DNA of 64,000 bases. It comes from Kluyvera sp047971185. Its GTDB lineage: Bacteria > Pseudomonadota > Gammaproteobacteria > Enterobacterales > Enterobacteriaceae. A program made the position numbers and the translations under genes. Location: assembly GCF_047971185.1 (NCBI RefSeq), contig NZ_JBKDZH010000052.1:1-64000 (forward strand), in the 5' to 3' direction. Shown here piece by piece: positions 18,010 through 27,285 of the stretch. Each line of letters starts with the position of its first letter. The stretch's first letter is position 1. Under the pieces are notes generated by a model, which was not told the origin of the DNA, did not search any database, and saw only the letters and a list, made by a program, of their open reading frames with translations.

Positions 18010-19089
18010 TTAGTTAATTTCGAAATCTAAATCCAGGTCATCTTCTTTTTCGACAACCGCTTTCTTGTTCTTACGCGCCACGCTTTTCAGCAGGTTAACG
18101 CTGACGGCAGTCACCACCGCACCGACGACAATCGCCAGCAGATAGCCCAGCTTGCCTTCCACCACCGGCAGGACAATCAGACCGCCCCACCCGGCGTAGC
18201 ACTGCGCTCCCATCAGCGCGGCGGTGACCGCACCGCAAACGGAGCCCAGCATGATGGACGGGATCACGCGCAGCGGGTCGGCGGCGGCGAACGGAATCGC
18301 CCCTTCGGTCACGCCCACGCAGCCCATCACCAGCGCCGCCTTTCCGGCTTCGCGCTCTTCATTGTTGAAGTTCTTACGGTTAATCAGCGTCGCCAGCCCC
18401 AGGCCCAGCGGCGGCACGCAGATACCGACGGCAGCAATCGCTACCACGGTATAGACACCCTGCGAAACGCAAATCAGCATAAAGGCGTAGGCCACTTTGT
18501 TCACCGGGCCGCCCATATCGAACGCCAGCATCAGGCCCATAATCACCGCCAGCACCACGATGCTGCCCTGCTGCATCCCTTGCAGCCAGTGGGTCAGGCT
18601 GGTGGTCAGCAGGCCGACCGGTTCGCCCAGCCCCCACATCATCACCCCTGCGGTAATGAAGGTGCCGACGATAGGAATCACGAAGATAGGCATTACCGAG
18701 CGCAATACTTTGTGCACCGGGATTTTCTTCAGGTAGTAGACGACGATGCCGCCGATGATCCCGGCGATTAACGCGCCGAAGAAGCCCGCACCAAAACTGT
18801 TGCCTACCCACGCGCCGATGGCGCAGGGTGCCAGCGCGGAGCGCTCGGCGATGGAATAGCCGATGTAGGCGGCGAGGAACGGCACCATCAGCGTCAGGCC
18901 CGCGACGCCAATATCAAACAGCTTTTTCAGGTTAGGATCGGTGGCCGCGTCCGGTACGGCCCCTTTGCCGTACAGCATGACGGAGACCGCCAGTAAAATA
19001 CCGCCCGCAACCACAAACGGGATCATGTGCGACACGCCAGTCATCAAATGCTGACGGGTGTTTTTGAGTATGTGCACCAATTCTTTCAT
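18010..19089 (-). CDS. frwC: fructose-like PTS permease IIC FrwC
   Basis: Inner-membrane sugar channel of the fructose-type PTS with 359 residues and about nine to ten membrane segments. Family motifs MTGVSHMIPFVVAGGILLA, GGPVNKVAYAF and GVTEGAIPFAAADPLRVIP are present. It begins the minus-strand frwC-frwB-frwD run and is divergent from ptsA. The physiological sugar is not established for this system in E. coli. Confidence 0.95.
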   Translation of the reverse strand: MKELVHILKNTRQHLMTGVSHMIPFVVAGGILLAVSVMLYGKGAVPDAATDPNLKKLFDIGVAGLTLMVPFLAAYIGYSIAERSALAPCAIGAWVGNSFGAGFFGALIAGIIGGIVVYYLKKIPVHKVLRSVMPIFVIPIVGTFITAGVMMWGLGEPVGLLTTSLTHWLQGMQQGSIVVLAVIMGLMLAFDMGGPVNKVAYAFMLICVSQGVYTVVAIAAVGICVPPLGLGLATLINRKNFNNEEREAGKAALVMGCVGVTEGAIPFAAADPLRVIPSIMLGSVCGAVTAALMGAQCYAGWGGLIVLPVVEGKLGYLLAIVVGAVVTAVSVNLLKSVARKNKKAVVEKEDDLDLDFEIN

Positions 19090-19273
19090 CAGTCGCTCCT
19101 GGGCTTCTTCGGCCCATGTCCATTAAGGTGTTGTGGCAAACAATAGGCAATTGGCGACGGCACAGACAGTGGATAAAAAGTGCATTTACTGGATTTTTGT
19201 AATGTCAGAAGAAAAATGCGAGCGACCTCAAAAGTTCTCGCCATTTCCCTCTTTATAAGCCCTTACGGCAACC

Positions 19274-19289
19274 TGTGAGATGGCTCGCA
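19274..19289. promoter_or_regulatory. CRP-like site between frwC and ptsA
   Basis: TGTGA-GATGGC-TCGCA, one mismatch from the CRP palindrome TGTGA-N6-TCACA, lies in the 312-base divergent spacer (19090-19401) upstream of ptsA. This fits catabolite control of a PTS, but it has not been shown for this gene. No other named site is evident in the spacer. Confidence 0.6.
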
Positions 19290-19401
19290 TTTTCCAGCAG
19301 ACCATACATTTATCCAGTTTTTGACATAAATGTCAGATAGCAGCGCCAATAACATGCCCCCTATGCTGTTACCCATATCGAATGATTTGGGAGAGAAGGT
19401 T

Positions 19402-21903
19402 ATGGCCCTGGTGGTTGAATTTATCTGTGAATTGCCGAATGGCGTGCATGCCCGTCCGGCCAGCCATGTCGAAACGCTGTGCAATACCTTTCGCTGCGAT
19501 ATTGAGTGGCATAACCTGCGCACCGACCGTAAAGGCAACGCCAAAAGCGCGCTGGCGATTATCGGCACCGACACGCTGGCGGGCGATAGCTGCCGGTTAC
19601 TCATTAACGGCGCTGATGAACAGGCCGCCCACCAACGCCTGTCTGGCTGGCTGAAAGACGAATTTCCGCTGTGCGATGCGCCGCTGGCGCAGGTAGCCAG
19701 CGTTGAACAGGATCCGCTGCCGGAATCCCTGACGCGCCTGAACCCGACGCTGTTCCGCGCGCTGCCGGTGTGTAACGGCAGCGCGGGCGGCGTATTAACG
19801 CCTCTGGCCGCGCTGGATCTCAATAACCTCGGTCCTCTGCCCGACGCCCAAAGCCCGGAACAGGAGCAATCCGCGCTGGACGGCGGCCTGACGCGACTAG
19901 TCAGAACGCTGGAACTACGCCTGCTGGATAGCGACAGCACCGCCAGCGCCATTCTTGAGGCACACCGCTCGCTGGCTACCGACACCTCGCTGCGACAGCA
20001 TCTGCTGGCGGGCGTCAATCGCGGGCTGAGCTGCGCCCAGGCGATTATCGACAGCACCAACCACTTCTGCGCCGAGTTCGCCCGCTCCAGCAGCAGCTAT
20101 CTGCAAGAGCGCGCGCTGGACGTTCGCGACGTCGGCTTCCAGCTGTTACAGCACATTTATGGCGAACAGCGCTTCCCGGCACCGGGCCAGCTTACCCAAC
20201 CGGCAATTTGCATGGCGGAAGAGCTGACGCCAAGCCAGTTCCTCGAACTGGACAAAACCCTGCTGAAAGGCCTGCTGCTGCAAAGCGGCGGCACAACGTC
20301 GCATACGGTAATTCTCGCCCGCTCGTTTAACATACCTACCCTCGTTGGCGTGGACATTGACGCCCTGACACCGTGGCATAATCAGGCGATTTATCTCGAC
20401 GGCAACGCGGGCGCGGTGATTGTCGCGCCAACGGAGGCCGTCAGCCGTTATTACCAGCAGGAGGCGCGCGTCCAGGCCGCCATCCGCGAGCAGCAGAGCG
20501 TGTGGCTGAATAAAGAGGCGCGCAGCGCCGACGGTATTCGCCTGGAAGTGGCGGCCAATATTGCCCACTCCGTCGAGGCGCAGGCCGCCTTTGGCAACGG
20601 CGCGGAAGCGGTCGGCCTGTTCCGCACCGAAATGCTGTATATGGACCGCGCCAGCGAGCCGGGCGAAAGCGAGCTGTACAATATCTTCTGCCAGGCGCTG
20701 GAGTCGGCAAACGGGCGCAGCATTATTATCCGCACCATGGATATCGGCGGCGATAAGCCGGTGGATTACCTCAATATTCCGGCGGAAAACAACCCGTTCC
20801 TTGGCTACCGTGCGGTACGTATTTATGAAGAATACGCCTCGCTGTTCACCACCCAGCTACGCGCCATCCTGCGCGCCTCGGCGCACGGCAGCCTGAAAAT
20901 CATGATTCCGATGATCTCCTCGATGGAAGAGATCCTGTGGGTCAAAGAGAAAGTGGCCGAAGCCAAACAGCAGCTGCGCAGCGAGCACGTGCCGTTTGAT
21001 GAGCGCATCCCGCTGGGCATCATGCTGGAGGTGCCGTCGGTGATGTTTATCATCGACCAGTGCTGTGAAGAGATCGATTTCTTCAGCATCGGCAGCAACG
21101 ATCTGACGCAGTACCTGCTGGCGGTTGACCGCGATAACGCCAAAGTCACCCGTCACTACAACAGTCTGAATCCGGCCTTCCTGCGCGCCCTCGACTACGC
21201 CGTTCAGGCGGTGCATCGCCAGGGGAAATGGATCGGCCTGTGCGGCGAGCTGGGGGCAAAAGGCTCGGTCCTGCCGCTGCTGGTCGGGCTGGGGCTGGAC
21301 GAAATCAGCATGAGCGCGCCGTCGATTCCGGCCACCAAAGCGCGCCTGGCCCAGCTCGACAGCCGCGCCTGCCGCCAGTTGCTCAATCAAGCGATGGCCT
21401 GCCGCACCTCGCTGGAGGTGGAGCATCTGCTGGCGCAGTTCCGCATGAGCCAGCAGGACGCGCCGCTGATTACCCCGCGCTGCATTTCGCTGGATAACGA
21501 CTGGCGCAGCAAAGAAGAGGTGCTGAAAGGCATGACCGATAACCTGCTGCTCGCCGGGCGCTGCCGCTATCCGCGTAAGCTCGAGGCCGACCTGTGGGCG
21601 CGCGAGGCGGTGTTCTCCACCGGTCTGGGCTTCAGCTTCGCCATCCCGCACAGCAAGTCTGAGCATATCGAACAGTCGACCATCAGCGTCGCACGCCTGC
21701 CCGCGCCCGTCGCCTGGGGCGATGAAGAGGCGCAGTTCATCATTATGCTCACGCTCAACAAACACGCCGCGGGCGACCAGCATATGCGCATCTTCTCGCG
21801 CCTGGCCCGCCGCATCATGCATGAAGAATTCCGCAACGCGCTGGTTAACGCCGACTCTGCCGACGCTATCGCCAGCCTGCTGCAACACGAACTGGAACTT
21901 TAA
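19402..21903 (+). CDS. ptsA: multiphosphoryl transfer protein PtsA (FrwA): HPr-EI-EIIA fusion
   Basis: Three PTS phosphocarriers in one 833-residue chain. An N-terminal HPr-like domain has its histidine in PNGVHARPAS (His16). A long Enzyme I domain (about 115-660) has GGTTSHTVILARSF as phosphohistidine site and PEP-binding motifs FRTEMLY and IGSNDLTQYLLAVDR. A C-terminal fructose-type EIIA (about 690-833) has FSFAIPHSKSEHI. The start MALVVEF is preceded by AAGG and matches E. coli; an in-frame start 24 codons earlier is rejected. It could phosphorylate FrwB/FrwD without HPr. fsaB follows after 11 bases. Confidence 0.95.
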   Translation: MALVVEFICELPNGVHARPASHVETLCNTFRCDIEWHNLRTDRKGNAKSALAIIGTDTLAGDSCRLLINGADEQAAHQRLSGWLKDEFPLCDAPLAQVASVEQDPLPESLTRLNPTLFRALPVCNGSAGGVLTPLAALDLNNLGPLPDAQSPEQEQSALDGGLTRLVRTLELRLLDSDSTASAILEAHRSLATDTSLRQHLLAGVNRGLSCAQAIIDSTNHFCAEFARSSSSYLQERALDVRDVGFQLLQHIYGEQRFPAPGQLTQPAICMAEELTPSQFLELDKTLLKGLLLQSGGTTSHTVILARSFNIPTLVGVDIDALTPWHNQAIYLDGNAGAVIVAPTEAVSRYYQQEARVQAAIREQQSVWLNKEARSADGIRLEVAANIAHSVEAQAAFGNGAEAVGLFRTEMLYMDRASEPGESELYNIFCQALESANGRSIIIRTMDIGGDKPVDYLNIPAENNPFLGYRAVRIYEEYASLFTTQLRAILRASAHGSLKIMIPMISSMEEILWVKEKVAEAKQQLRSEHVPFDERIPLGIMLEVPSVMFIIDQCCEEIDFFSIGSNDLTQYLLAVDRDNAKVTRHYNSLNPAFLRALDYAVQAVHRQGKWIGLCGELGAKGSVLPLLVGLGLDEISMSAPSIPATKARLAQLDSRACRQLLNQAMACRTSLEVEHLLAQFRMSQQDAPLITPRCISLDNDWRSKEEVLKGMTDNLLLAGRCRYPRKLEADLWAREAVFSTGLGFSFAIPHSKSEHIEQSTISVARLPAPVAWGDEEAQFIIMLTLNKHAAGDQHMRIFSRLARRIMHEEFRNALVNADSADAIASLLQHELEL

Positions 21904-21914
21904 GAGGAAAGAAC

Positions 21915-22577
21915 ATGGAACTGTATCTGGATACCGCCAACGTGCAGGAAGTTGAACGTCTGGCGCGCATCTTCCCGATTGTTGGCGTGACCACCAACCC
22001 GAGTATTGTTGCCGCTAGCCGTGAGTCCATCTGGGACGTGCTGCCGCGCCTGAAAAAAGCGATGGGCGACAATGGCACGCTGTTCGCCCAGACCATGAGC
22101 CGCACGGCGGAAGGTATGGTTGAGGACGCACGCCGCCTGAACGCGGCCGTTCCCGGTATTGTCGTGAAAGTGCCGGTCACCGCTGAAGGGCTGGCTGCCA
22201 TCAAGATATTGAAAAAAGAGGGCATCCCCACATTAGGTACCGCCGTGTACAACGCCTCGCAGGGGCTGCTGGCGGCGCTGGCGGGCGCGAAATACGTCGC
22301 GCCGTACGTCAACCGCGTGGATGCCCAGGGCGGCGACGGTATTCGCATGGTTCAGGAGTTACAGACTTTGCTGGAACTGCACACGCCGGACAGCAAAGTG
22401 CTGGCCGCCAGCTTCAAAACCCCGCGTCAGGCGCTGGACTGTTTATTGGCCGGATGTGAAGCCATCACCCTTCCTTTAGATGTAGCGCAACAAATGCTCG
22501 GCACGCCCGCAGTAGAGTCAGCTATAGAGAAGTTCGAGCAAGACTGGAAAAACGCATTTGGTAATCTGAACCTTTGA
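21915..22577 (+). CDS. fsaB: fructose-6-phosphate aldolase 2 (FsaB/TalC)
   Basis: Transaldolase-like class I aldolase that cleaves fructose 6-phosphate to dihydroxyacetone and glyceraldehyde 3-phosphate. It has 220 residues; the Schiff-base lysine is Lys85 in VVKVPVTAEG, and DTAN near the N terminus and TTNPS match the family. It is translated from GAGGAAAG just after ptsA, so likely in one transcript. With gldA (23586) it links dihydroxyacetone chemistry, but a TnpB remnant now separates the two. Confidence 0.96.
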   Translation: MELYLDTANVQEVERLARIFPIVGVTTNPSIVAASRESIWDVLPRLKKAMGDNGTLFAQTMSRTAEGMVEDARRLNAAVPGIVVKVPVTAEGLAAIKILKKEGIPTLGTAVYNASQGLLAALAGAKYVAPYVNRVDAQGGDGIRMVQELQTLLELHTPDSKVLAASFKTPRQALDCLLAGCEAITLPLDVAQQMLGTPAVESAIEKFEQDWKNAFGNLNL

Positions 22578-23580
22578 CTGCCCCCGCCCTAAAGGGCGAG
22601 GATTCCCACTTCAACGCAACCTACCTTAGCGCCAGTGATGGCGTTAAGGATTTACAGTCGCTCCATGGGCTAACACTGCCAGCCCGGCAGCTTTGATATT
22701 ACGGGCCGCGTTAACGTCACGATCATGGTCTGCGTCGCATTCAGGACAAGACCATTTACGCACATCAAGAGGCATTTTCTTCATGGTGAAACCGCAGCAG
22801 CTACAGCGTTTTGAGGACGGGAAAAACGGGTCAATGGCGACCACTGACCGCCCAGCCCATTCGCCTTTGTACTGGAGCTGGCGCACAAGTTCGCGCCAGC
22901 TCGCGTCTGCTATCGCTTTGGACAGCGACGGGTTGCGGATCATGTTCTTCACTTTCAGGGATTCGACGCAGACAACTTGGTTTTCGTTAATCAGTTTGCG
23001 GGAGGCCTTGTGCAAGGCATCCATTCGGCAATCGGCAATTTTCGCGTGGATTCGGGCAAATTTTAAGCGGGCTTTGGCGCGGTTTTTCGAGCCTTTGGCC
23101 TTTTTGCTTAAACGGCGCTGGAGTAGCGCCAGGCATGCCGCGTATTTAGCAGCATGCCGGGTATGCGGCACGTCCGGCGAAGAAGTTTTTAAATGCGTCC
23201 TGTTGGTGGCGTATGGCTTGCTGGAGTGGCACGGCTGAAACATCGCGCAGGAAAGTATATTCCGGCATGGCTTTCAGGGCTGTCAGTCGCTTATCGGCTT
23301 GAGGATAGCCAATTTTCTCCTGGCGTTCATAGTACGCATTAGTGCGCCAGCGAAGGATTGAATTGTAGACAAAACGCACGCAACCGAACGTTTGAGTCAA
23401 TAGCTCAACCTGATCGGGTGTTGGATAGAATCGAAATTTATATGCGCGTTTCATAGGGCTTGCAAAATACGCTGAAACTTGTAAGCCATATTGACGAAGG
23501 TCAACGAATGTTACGCAGTTACCGCGCTTATATCCCCGTCCGATTGGGCGAGGCTTTACGCGCATCAACGGTAAGGGAGA
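22578..23580 (-). mobile_element. IS200/IS605-family (tnpB-only) element remnant
   Basis: A roughly 1 kb insertion fills the fsaB-gldA gap exactly after the fsaB stop. It carries a broken tnpB and no tnpA. The right end (22580-22640) holds the small hairpin CCGCCCTAAAGGGCGAGG followed by ATTCCCACTTCAACG, a layout typical of IS605-type right ends and of TnpB guide-RNA (omegaRNA) 3' scaffolds. Near the left end (about 23538-23570) there is a similar GTCCGATTGGGCGAGG segment. Exact ends are not determinable by eye. Confidence 0.75.
22644..23454 (-). pseudogene. tnpB: degenerate tnpB (RNA-guided nuclease), frameshifted and internally deleted
   Basis: The N-terminal part starts at 23454 (MKRAYKFRFYPTPDQVE) and runs to AFKNFFAGRAAYP before stopping at 23146. 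The C-terminal part continues in another frame with RRLSKKAKGSKNRAKARLKFARIH, CVESLKVKNMIRN (RuvC-II Glu), the zinc finger CSCCGF...CPEC and HDRDVNAARNI (RuvC-III Asp). Compared with normal TnpB about 100 or more residues between the two parts are gone, including the RuvC-I aspartate motif. It should be unable to cut DNA. Confidence 0.85.
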
Positions 23581-23585
23581 AATGT

Positions 23586-24689
23586 ATGGATCGCATTATT
23601 CAATCACCAGGTAAGTATATTCAGGGCGCTAACGTTATCACTCGCCTGGGTGATTACTTAAAGCCGATGGCCAACAGCTGGCTGGTCGTGGGCGACAAAT
23701 TCGTACTGGGATTTGCCGAAGAGACGCTGCGCAAAAGCCTGAGCGAGGCCGGGCTGGCCGTTGAGATTGCGCCGTTCGGCGGCGAGTGTTCGCAGAACGA
23801 AGTCAACCGGCTGCAGGACGTGGCGAATAGCGCCAAATGCAGCGCCATTCTGGGTATCGGCGGTGGGAAAACGCTGGATACCGCTAAAGCGCTGGCCCAC
23901 TTTATGAATCTACCGGTAGCGATTGTCCCGACCATCGCCTCCACCGATGCCCCGTGCAGCGCGCTCTCCGTGCTCTACACCGACGATGGCGAATTTGACC
24001 GCTACCTGATGCTGCCGCATAACCCGAACATGGTGATCGTCGACACCAAAATCGTGGCGGGCGCCCCGGCGCGTCTGCTGGCTGCCGGGATTGGCGATGC
24101 GCTGGCCACCTGGTTTGAAGCCCGCGCCTGCTCGCGCAGCGGTGCCACCACCATGGCGGGCGGTAAATGCACTCAGGCGGCACTGGCGCTGGCTGAACTG
24201 TGCTACAACACGCTGATTGAAGAAGGTGAAAAAGCGATGCTGGCGGCCGAGCAGCACGTGGTCACGCCTGCGCTGGAGCGCGTGATTGAAGCCAATACCT
24301 ACCTCAGCGGCGTTGGTTTTGAAAGCGGCGGCCTGGCGGCGGCGCACGCCATCCATAACGGCATGACGGCCATCCCGGACGCGCATCACTTCTATCACGG
24401 TGAGAAAGTGGCGTTCGGTACGCTGACCCAGCTGGTGCTGGAAAACGCATCGGTAGAAGAAATTGAAACCGTTGCCGCGCTGTGCCACAGCGTTGGTCTA
24501 CCGATCACTCTGGCGCAGCTGGATATTAAAGACGATATTCCGGCGAAAATGCGCCTGGTGGCGGAAGCGGCCTGCGCGGAAGGGGAAACCATTCACAACA
24601 TGCCTGGCGGCGCGGATCCTGACCGCGTGTACGCGGCGCTGCTGGTTGCCGACCAGTATGGGCAGCGTTTTCTGCACGAGTGGGAGTAA
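23586..24689 (+). CDS. gldA: glycerol dehydrogenase GldA
   Basis: NAD-dependent, metal-dependent (zinc) alcohol dehydrogenase oxidising glycerol to dihydroxyacetone and also reducing methylglyoxal and glycolaldehyde. It has 367 residues from the ATG with AAGGGAG upstream; an in-frame start 42 codons earlier would lie in the mobile element and is rejected. Motifs: GIGGGKTLDTAKA (nucleotide), and the metal ligands in AGIGDALATW, AAAHAIHNG and HHFYHGEKVAFG. Its upstream region is now supplied by the TnpB remnant, so regulation may differ from E. coli. Confidence 0.96.
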   Translation: MDRIIQSPGKYIQGANVITRLGDYLKPMANSWLVVGDKFVLGFAEETLRKSLSEAGLAVEIAPFGGECSQNEVNRLQDVANSAKCSAILGIGGGKTLDTAKALAHFMNLPVAIVPTIASTDAPCSALSVLYTDDGEFDRYLMLPHNPNMVIVDTKIVAGAPARLLAAGIGDALATWFEARACSRSGATTMAGGKCTQAALALAELCYNTLIEEGEKAMLAAEQHVVTPALERVIEANTYLSGVGFESGGLAAAHAIHNGMTAIPDAHHFYHGEKVAFGTLTQLVLENASVEEIETVAALCHSVGLPITLAQLDIKDDIPAKMRLVAEAACAEGETIHNMPGGADPDRVYAALLVADQYGQRFLHEWE

Positions 24690-24820
24690 CCCCCTCCCCC
24701 TAACCCTCTCCCCACGGGGGAGAGGGGACCGTTTAGTGCGGTTTGTGAATACAGCGTTCAAAATCTGCGCAGACCGCTTTTCTCCCTCGCCCCTTTGGGG
24801 AGAGGGCCGGGGTGAGGGGA
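24690..24820. repeat. GC-rich long inverted repeat element after gldA (copy 2)
   Basis: Begins directly at the gldA stop with CCCCCTCCCCCTAACCCTCTCCCC and ends GGAGAGGGCCGGGGTGAGGGG. It shares the CCCTCGCCCCTTTGGGGAGAGGG core with the element at 10100-10231. Non-coding and dispersed; probably a miniature repeat or BIME-like family. Confidence 0.8.
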
Positions 24821-24839
24821 AATCCCGCACCCTACCAAC

Positions 24840-24868
24840 AAAAATCCCCGCTTTCGCGGGGATTTTTT
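24840..24868. terminator. bidirectional terminator between gldA and katG
   Basis: AAAAATCCCCGCTTTCGCGGGGATTTTTT: a tight stem with A- and T-runs on both sides lies between the convergent gldA and katG. Confidence 0.9.
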
Positions 24869-24885
24869 ATACCGTCAAACCCACC

Positions 24886-27060
24886 TTACAGCAGATCGAA
24901 ACGGTCCAGGTTCATCACTTTCACCCATGCCGCCACGAAGTCCTTCACGAACTTCTCTTTGGCATCGCTGGAGGCATAAACCTCCGCCAGCGCGCGCAGT
25001 ACGGCGTTAGAGCCAAACACCAGGTCGGCGCGGGTTGCGGTGTATTTCACCTCACCGCTTGCGCGGTCGCGGCCTTCGAACAGCTCAGACGTTTCGTCCG
25101 TGGCCTTCCACTCGGTGCGCATATCCAGCAGATTCACGAAGAAGTCCGTGGTCAGCGCGCCGACGTTGTCGGTCAGCACGCCGTGCTGGCTGCCGTCGAA
25201 GTTCGCGCCCAGCACGCGCATACCGCCTACCAGCACCGTCATTTCCGGCGCGGTCAGCGTCAGCAGCTGCGCTTTGTCGATCAGCAGCGATTCGGTGGTC
25301 GCTTCACCCGGCGCGGCGCGGTAGTTACGGAAACCATCGGCAATCGGCTTGAGCAGTTCAAACATCTCAATATCCGTCTGATCCTGACGCGCATCAACGC
25401 GGCCTGGCGTGAACGGTACGTTGATGCTAACCCCGGCCGCTTTCGCTGCCTGCTCAACGCCTACGACGCCCGCCAGCACGATGATATCGGCCAGCGACGC
25501 TTTGTGCGCCGATTTATAGATGCCTTCCAGCACCGGCAGTACGCGCGCCGCGGTGGCGTTAACGTTCCAGCTACGCTGCGGAGCCAGCGCCAGACGTGCG
25601 CCGTTGGCACCACCACGCTTGTCGCCGCCGCGGAAGGTGGACGCGGATGCCCAGGCCACCGACACCAGCTCGCTCACAGAAAGACCAGACGCAGCGATTT
25701 CTGCCTTCAGGCTGGCAATATCTTCTGCGGTTGGGTTAAAGAACGCATGCGGCAGCGGGTCTTGCCAGATCAGATCTTCTTTCGGCACTTCCGGCCCGAT
25801 GTAACGCGCTTTCGGCCCCATATCACGGTGGGTCAGCTTGAACCACGCGCGGGCAAAGGCTTCGTTAAACGCCTGCGGGTCGTTGAGGAAACGACGGGAA
25901 ATTTTCTCGAATTCCGGGTCAAAGCGCAGCGTCAGGTCGGTAACCAGCATCGTCGGCTTACGTTTTTTCGACGGGTCGAACGGATCCGGGATGATTTCCG
26001 GCGCGTCTACCGCTTCAAACTGAATAGCGCCAGCCGGGCTGCGGGTCTGTACCCATTCGTATTTGAACAGGTTCTCGAAGAAGTAGTTGCTCCACTGGGT
26101 CGGCGTTTGCGTCCAGACCACTTCCAGGCCGGAGGTGATGGCGTCTGCGCCGGAGCCGCTGCCGTGGGTGCTTGCCCAGCCCAGGCCCTGCGATTCAATC
26201 GGCGCGGCTTCAGGATCTGGCCCCACATGCGTGGCTTCTCCCGCACCGTGAGTTTTACCGAGCGTATGGCCACCGGCGATCAGCGCCACGGTCTCTTCGT
26301 CGTCCATCCCCATGTTGCCAAAGGTGGCGCGAATCGCCGAGGCGGCCGACAGCGGTTCACCGCTGGCGTTTGGCCCTTCCGGGTTGACGTAAATCAGGCC
26401 CATTTCGGTCGCTGCCAGCGGGCGTTTTGCCAGCTCTTCCGGGTCGCGGTGCGCCAGCCAGGCTTTTTCATCACCCCAGTTCACGTCCTGATCCGGTTCC
26501 CAGACGTCTTCACGCCCGGCACCGAAACCAAAGGTGCGGAAGCCAGAGTTTTCCAGCGCCACGTTACCCGCCAGAATATACAGGTCAGCCCAGGAGATTT
26601 TTTGGCCATATTTCTGCTTGATAGGCCACAGCAGACGACGCGCCTTGTCCAGGCTGACGTTATCCGGCCATGAGTTCAGCGGAGCAAAGCGCTGCTGACC
26701 ACGACCTGCGCCGCCGCGCCCGTCGGTTGAACGGTACGTGCCCGCCCCGTGCCAGGCCATACGGATAAACAGCCCCACATAGCTTCCCCAGTCGGCAGGC
26801 CACCAGGATTGCGAATCGGTTAACAGCGCGCGAATGTCTCCCTTCAACGCTGAATAATCTAATTTGCTGAATTCTTTACGATAATCGAAGTCTTCACCCA
26901 GCGGGTTGGACCGATTGGAATGCTGATTAAGTAGATCGACACGAAGCTGTTTCGGCCACCAGTCCTTACTACTGGTGCCCGCGCCTGCGCTCTGATCGTG
27001 ACCACTTCCGTGGTGGAAAGGACATTTACCTGCGTTCTGGATATCGTCTGGCGTGCTCAT
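24886..27060 (-). CDS. katG: catalase-peroxidase KatG (HPI)
   Basis: Bifunctional haem enzyme removing H2O2. It has 724 residues from the ATG at 27060; a GTG codon just before it is possible. The N-terminal peroxidase domain shows IRMAWHGAGTYR with distal Arg100, Trp103 and His104. Trp103 forms the family's Trp-Tyr-Met adduct with the Tyr of GLIYVNPEGP and the Met of FGNMGMDDEE. The proximal haem ligand is in GGHTLGKTHG. A second, haemless peroxidase domain follows from about residue 430. OxyR activates it in relatives; the A/T-rich 27061-27180 region upstream is where its sites would lie. Confidence 0.98.
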   Translation of the reverse strand: MSTPDDIQNAGKCPFHHGSGHDQSAGAGTSSKDWWPKQLRVDLLNQHSNRSNPLGEDFDYRKEFSKLDYSALKGDIRALLTDSQSWWPADWGSYVGLFIRMAWHGAGTYRSTDGRGGAGRGQQRFAPLNSWPDNVSLDKARRLLWPIKQKYGQKISWADLYILAGNVALENSGFRTFGFGAGREDVWEPDQDVNWGDEKAWLAHRDPEELAKRPLAATEMGLIYVNPEGPNASGEPLSAASAIRATFGNMGMDDEETVALIAGGHTLGKTHGAGEATHVGPDPEAAPIESQGLGWASTHGSGSGADAITSGLEVVWTQTPTQWSNYFFENLFKYEWVQTRSPAGAIQFEAVDAPEIIPDPFDPSKKRKPTMLVTDLTLRFDPEFEKISRRFLNDPQAFNEAFARAWFKLTHRDMGPKARYIGPEVPKEDLIWQDPLPHAFFNPTAEDIASLKAEIAASGLSVSELVSVAWASASTFRGGDKRGGANGARLALAPQRSWNVNATAARVLPVLEGIYKSAHKASLADIIVLAGVVGVEQAAKAAGVSINVPFTPGRVDARQDQTDIEMFELLKPIADGFRNYRAAPGEATTESLLIDKAQLLTLTAPEMTVLVGGMRVLGANFDGSQHGVLTDNVGALTTDFFVNLLDMRTEWKATDETSELFEGRDRASGEVKYTATRADLVFGSNAVLRALAEVYASSDAKEKFVKDFVAAWVKVMNLDRFDLL

Positions 27061-27285
27061 CACTATGCTCCCTTACAGTATTTATCATTAAGATATACAC
27101 CCCTGCTGATAAGTTATAGCTGAAATGACCCACGGATTTGATAGTTAATTCCTCTTATTTTTCCCTTGTCAGAGAGGAATTTTTGCGCAGGTCGGCCCCA
27201 TATTTGCATAGAAAGAGGGGAAGGACTGTGACCGGGTGGGAGAAACCAACAATAACCCACTCAAAATGCAAGGCTTTATTGTGTC

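Noticed and set aside
22644..23454. A TldR-like (nuclease-dead TnpB repressor) gene
   Set aside because: TldRs are intact single frames with inactivated RuvC and usually lie by fliC or opp genes. This copy is frameshifted, misses a large central segment and has no such neighbour, so decay is the simpler reading.
24463..26673. A 736-codon open frame on the plus strand opposite katG
   Set aside because: It reads through the gldA 3' end, the intergenic repeat and the antisense of katG. Its composition (Arg, His, Gln rich) is the mirror of a GC-rich gene and it has no recognisable domain.
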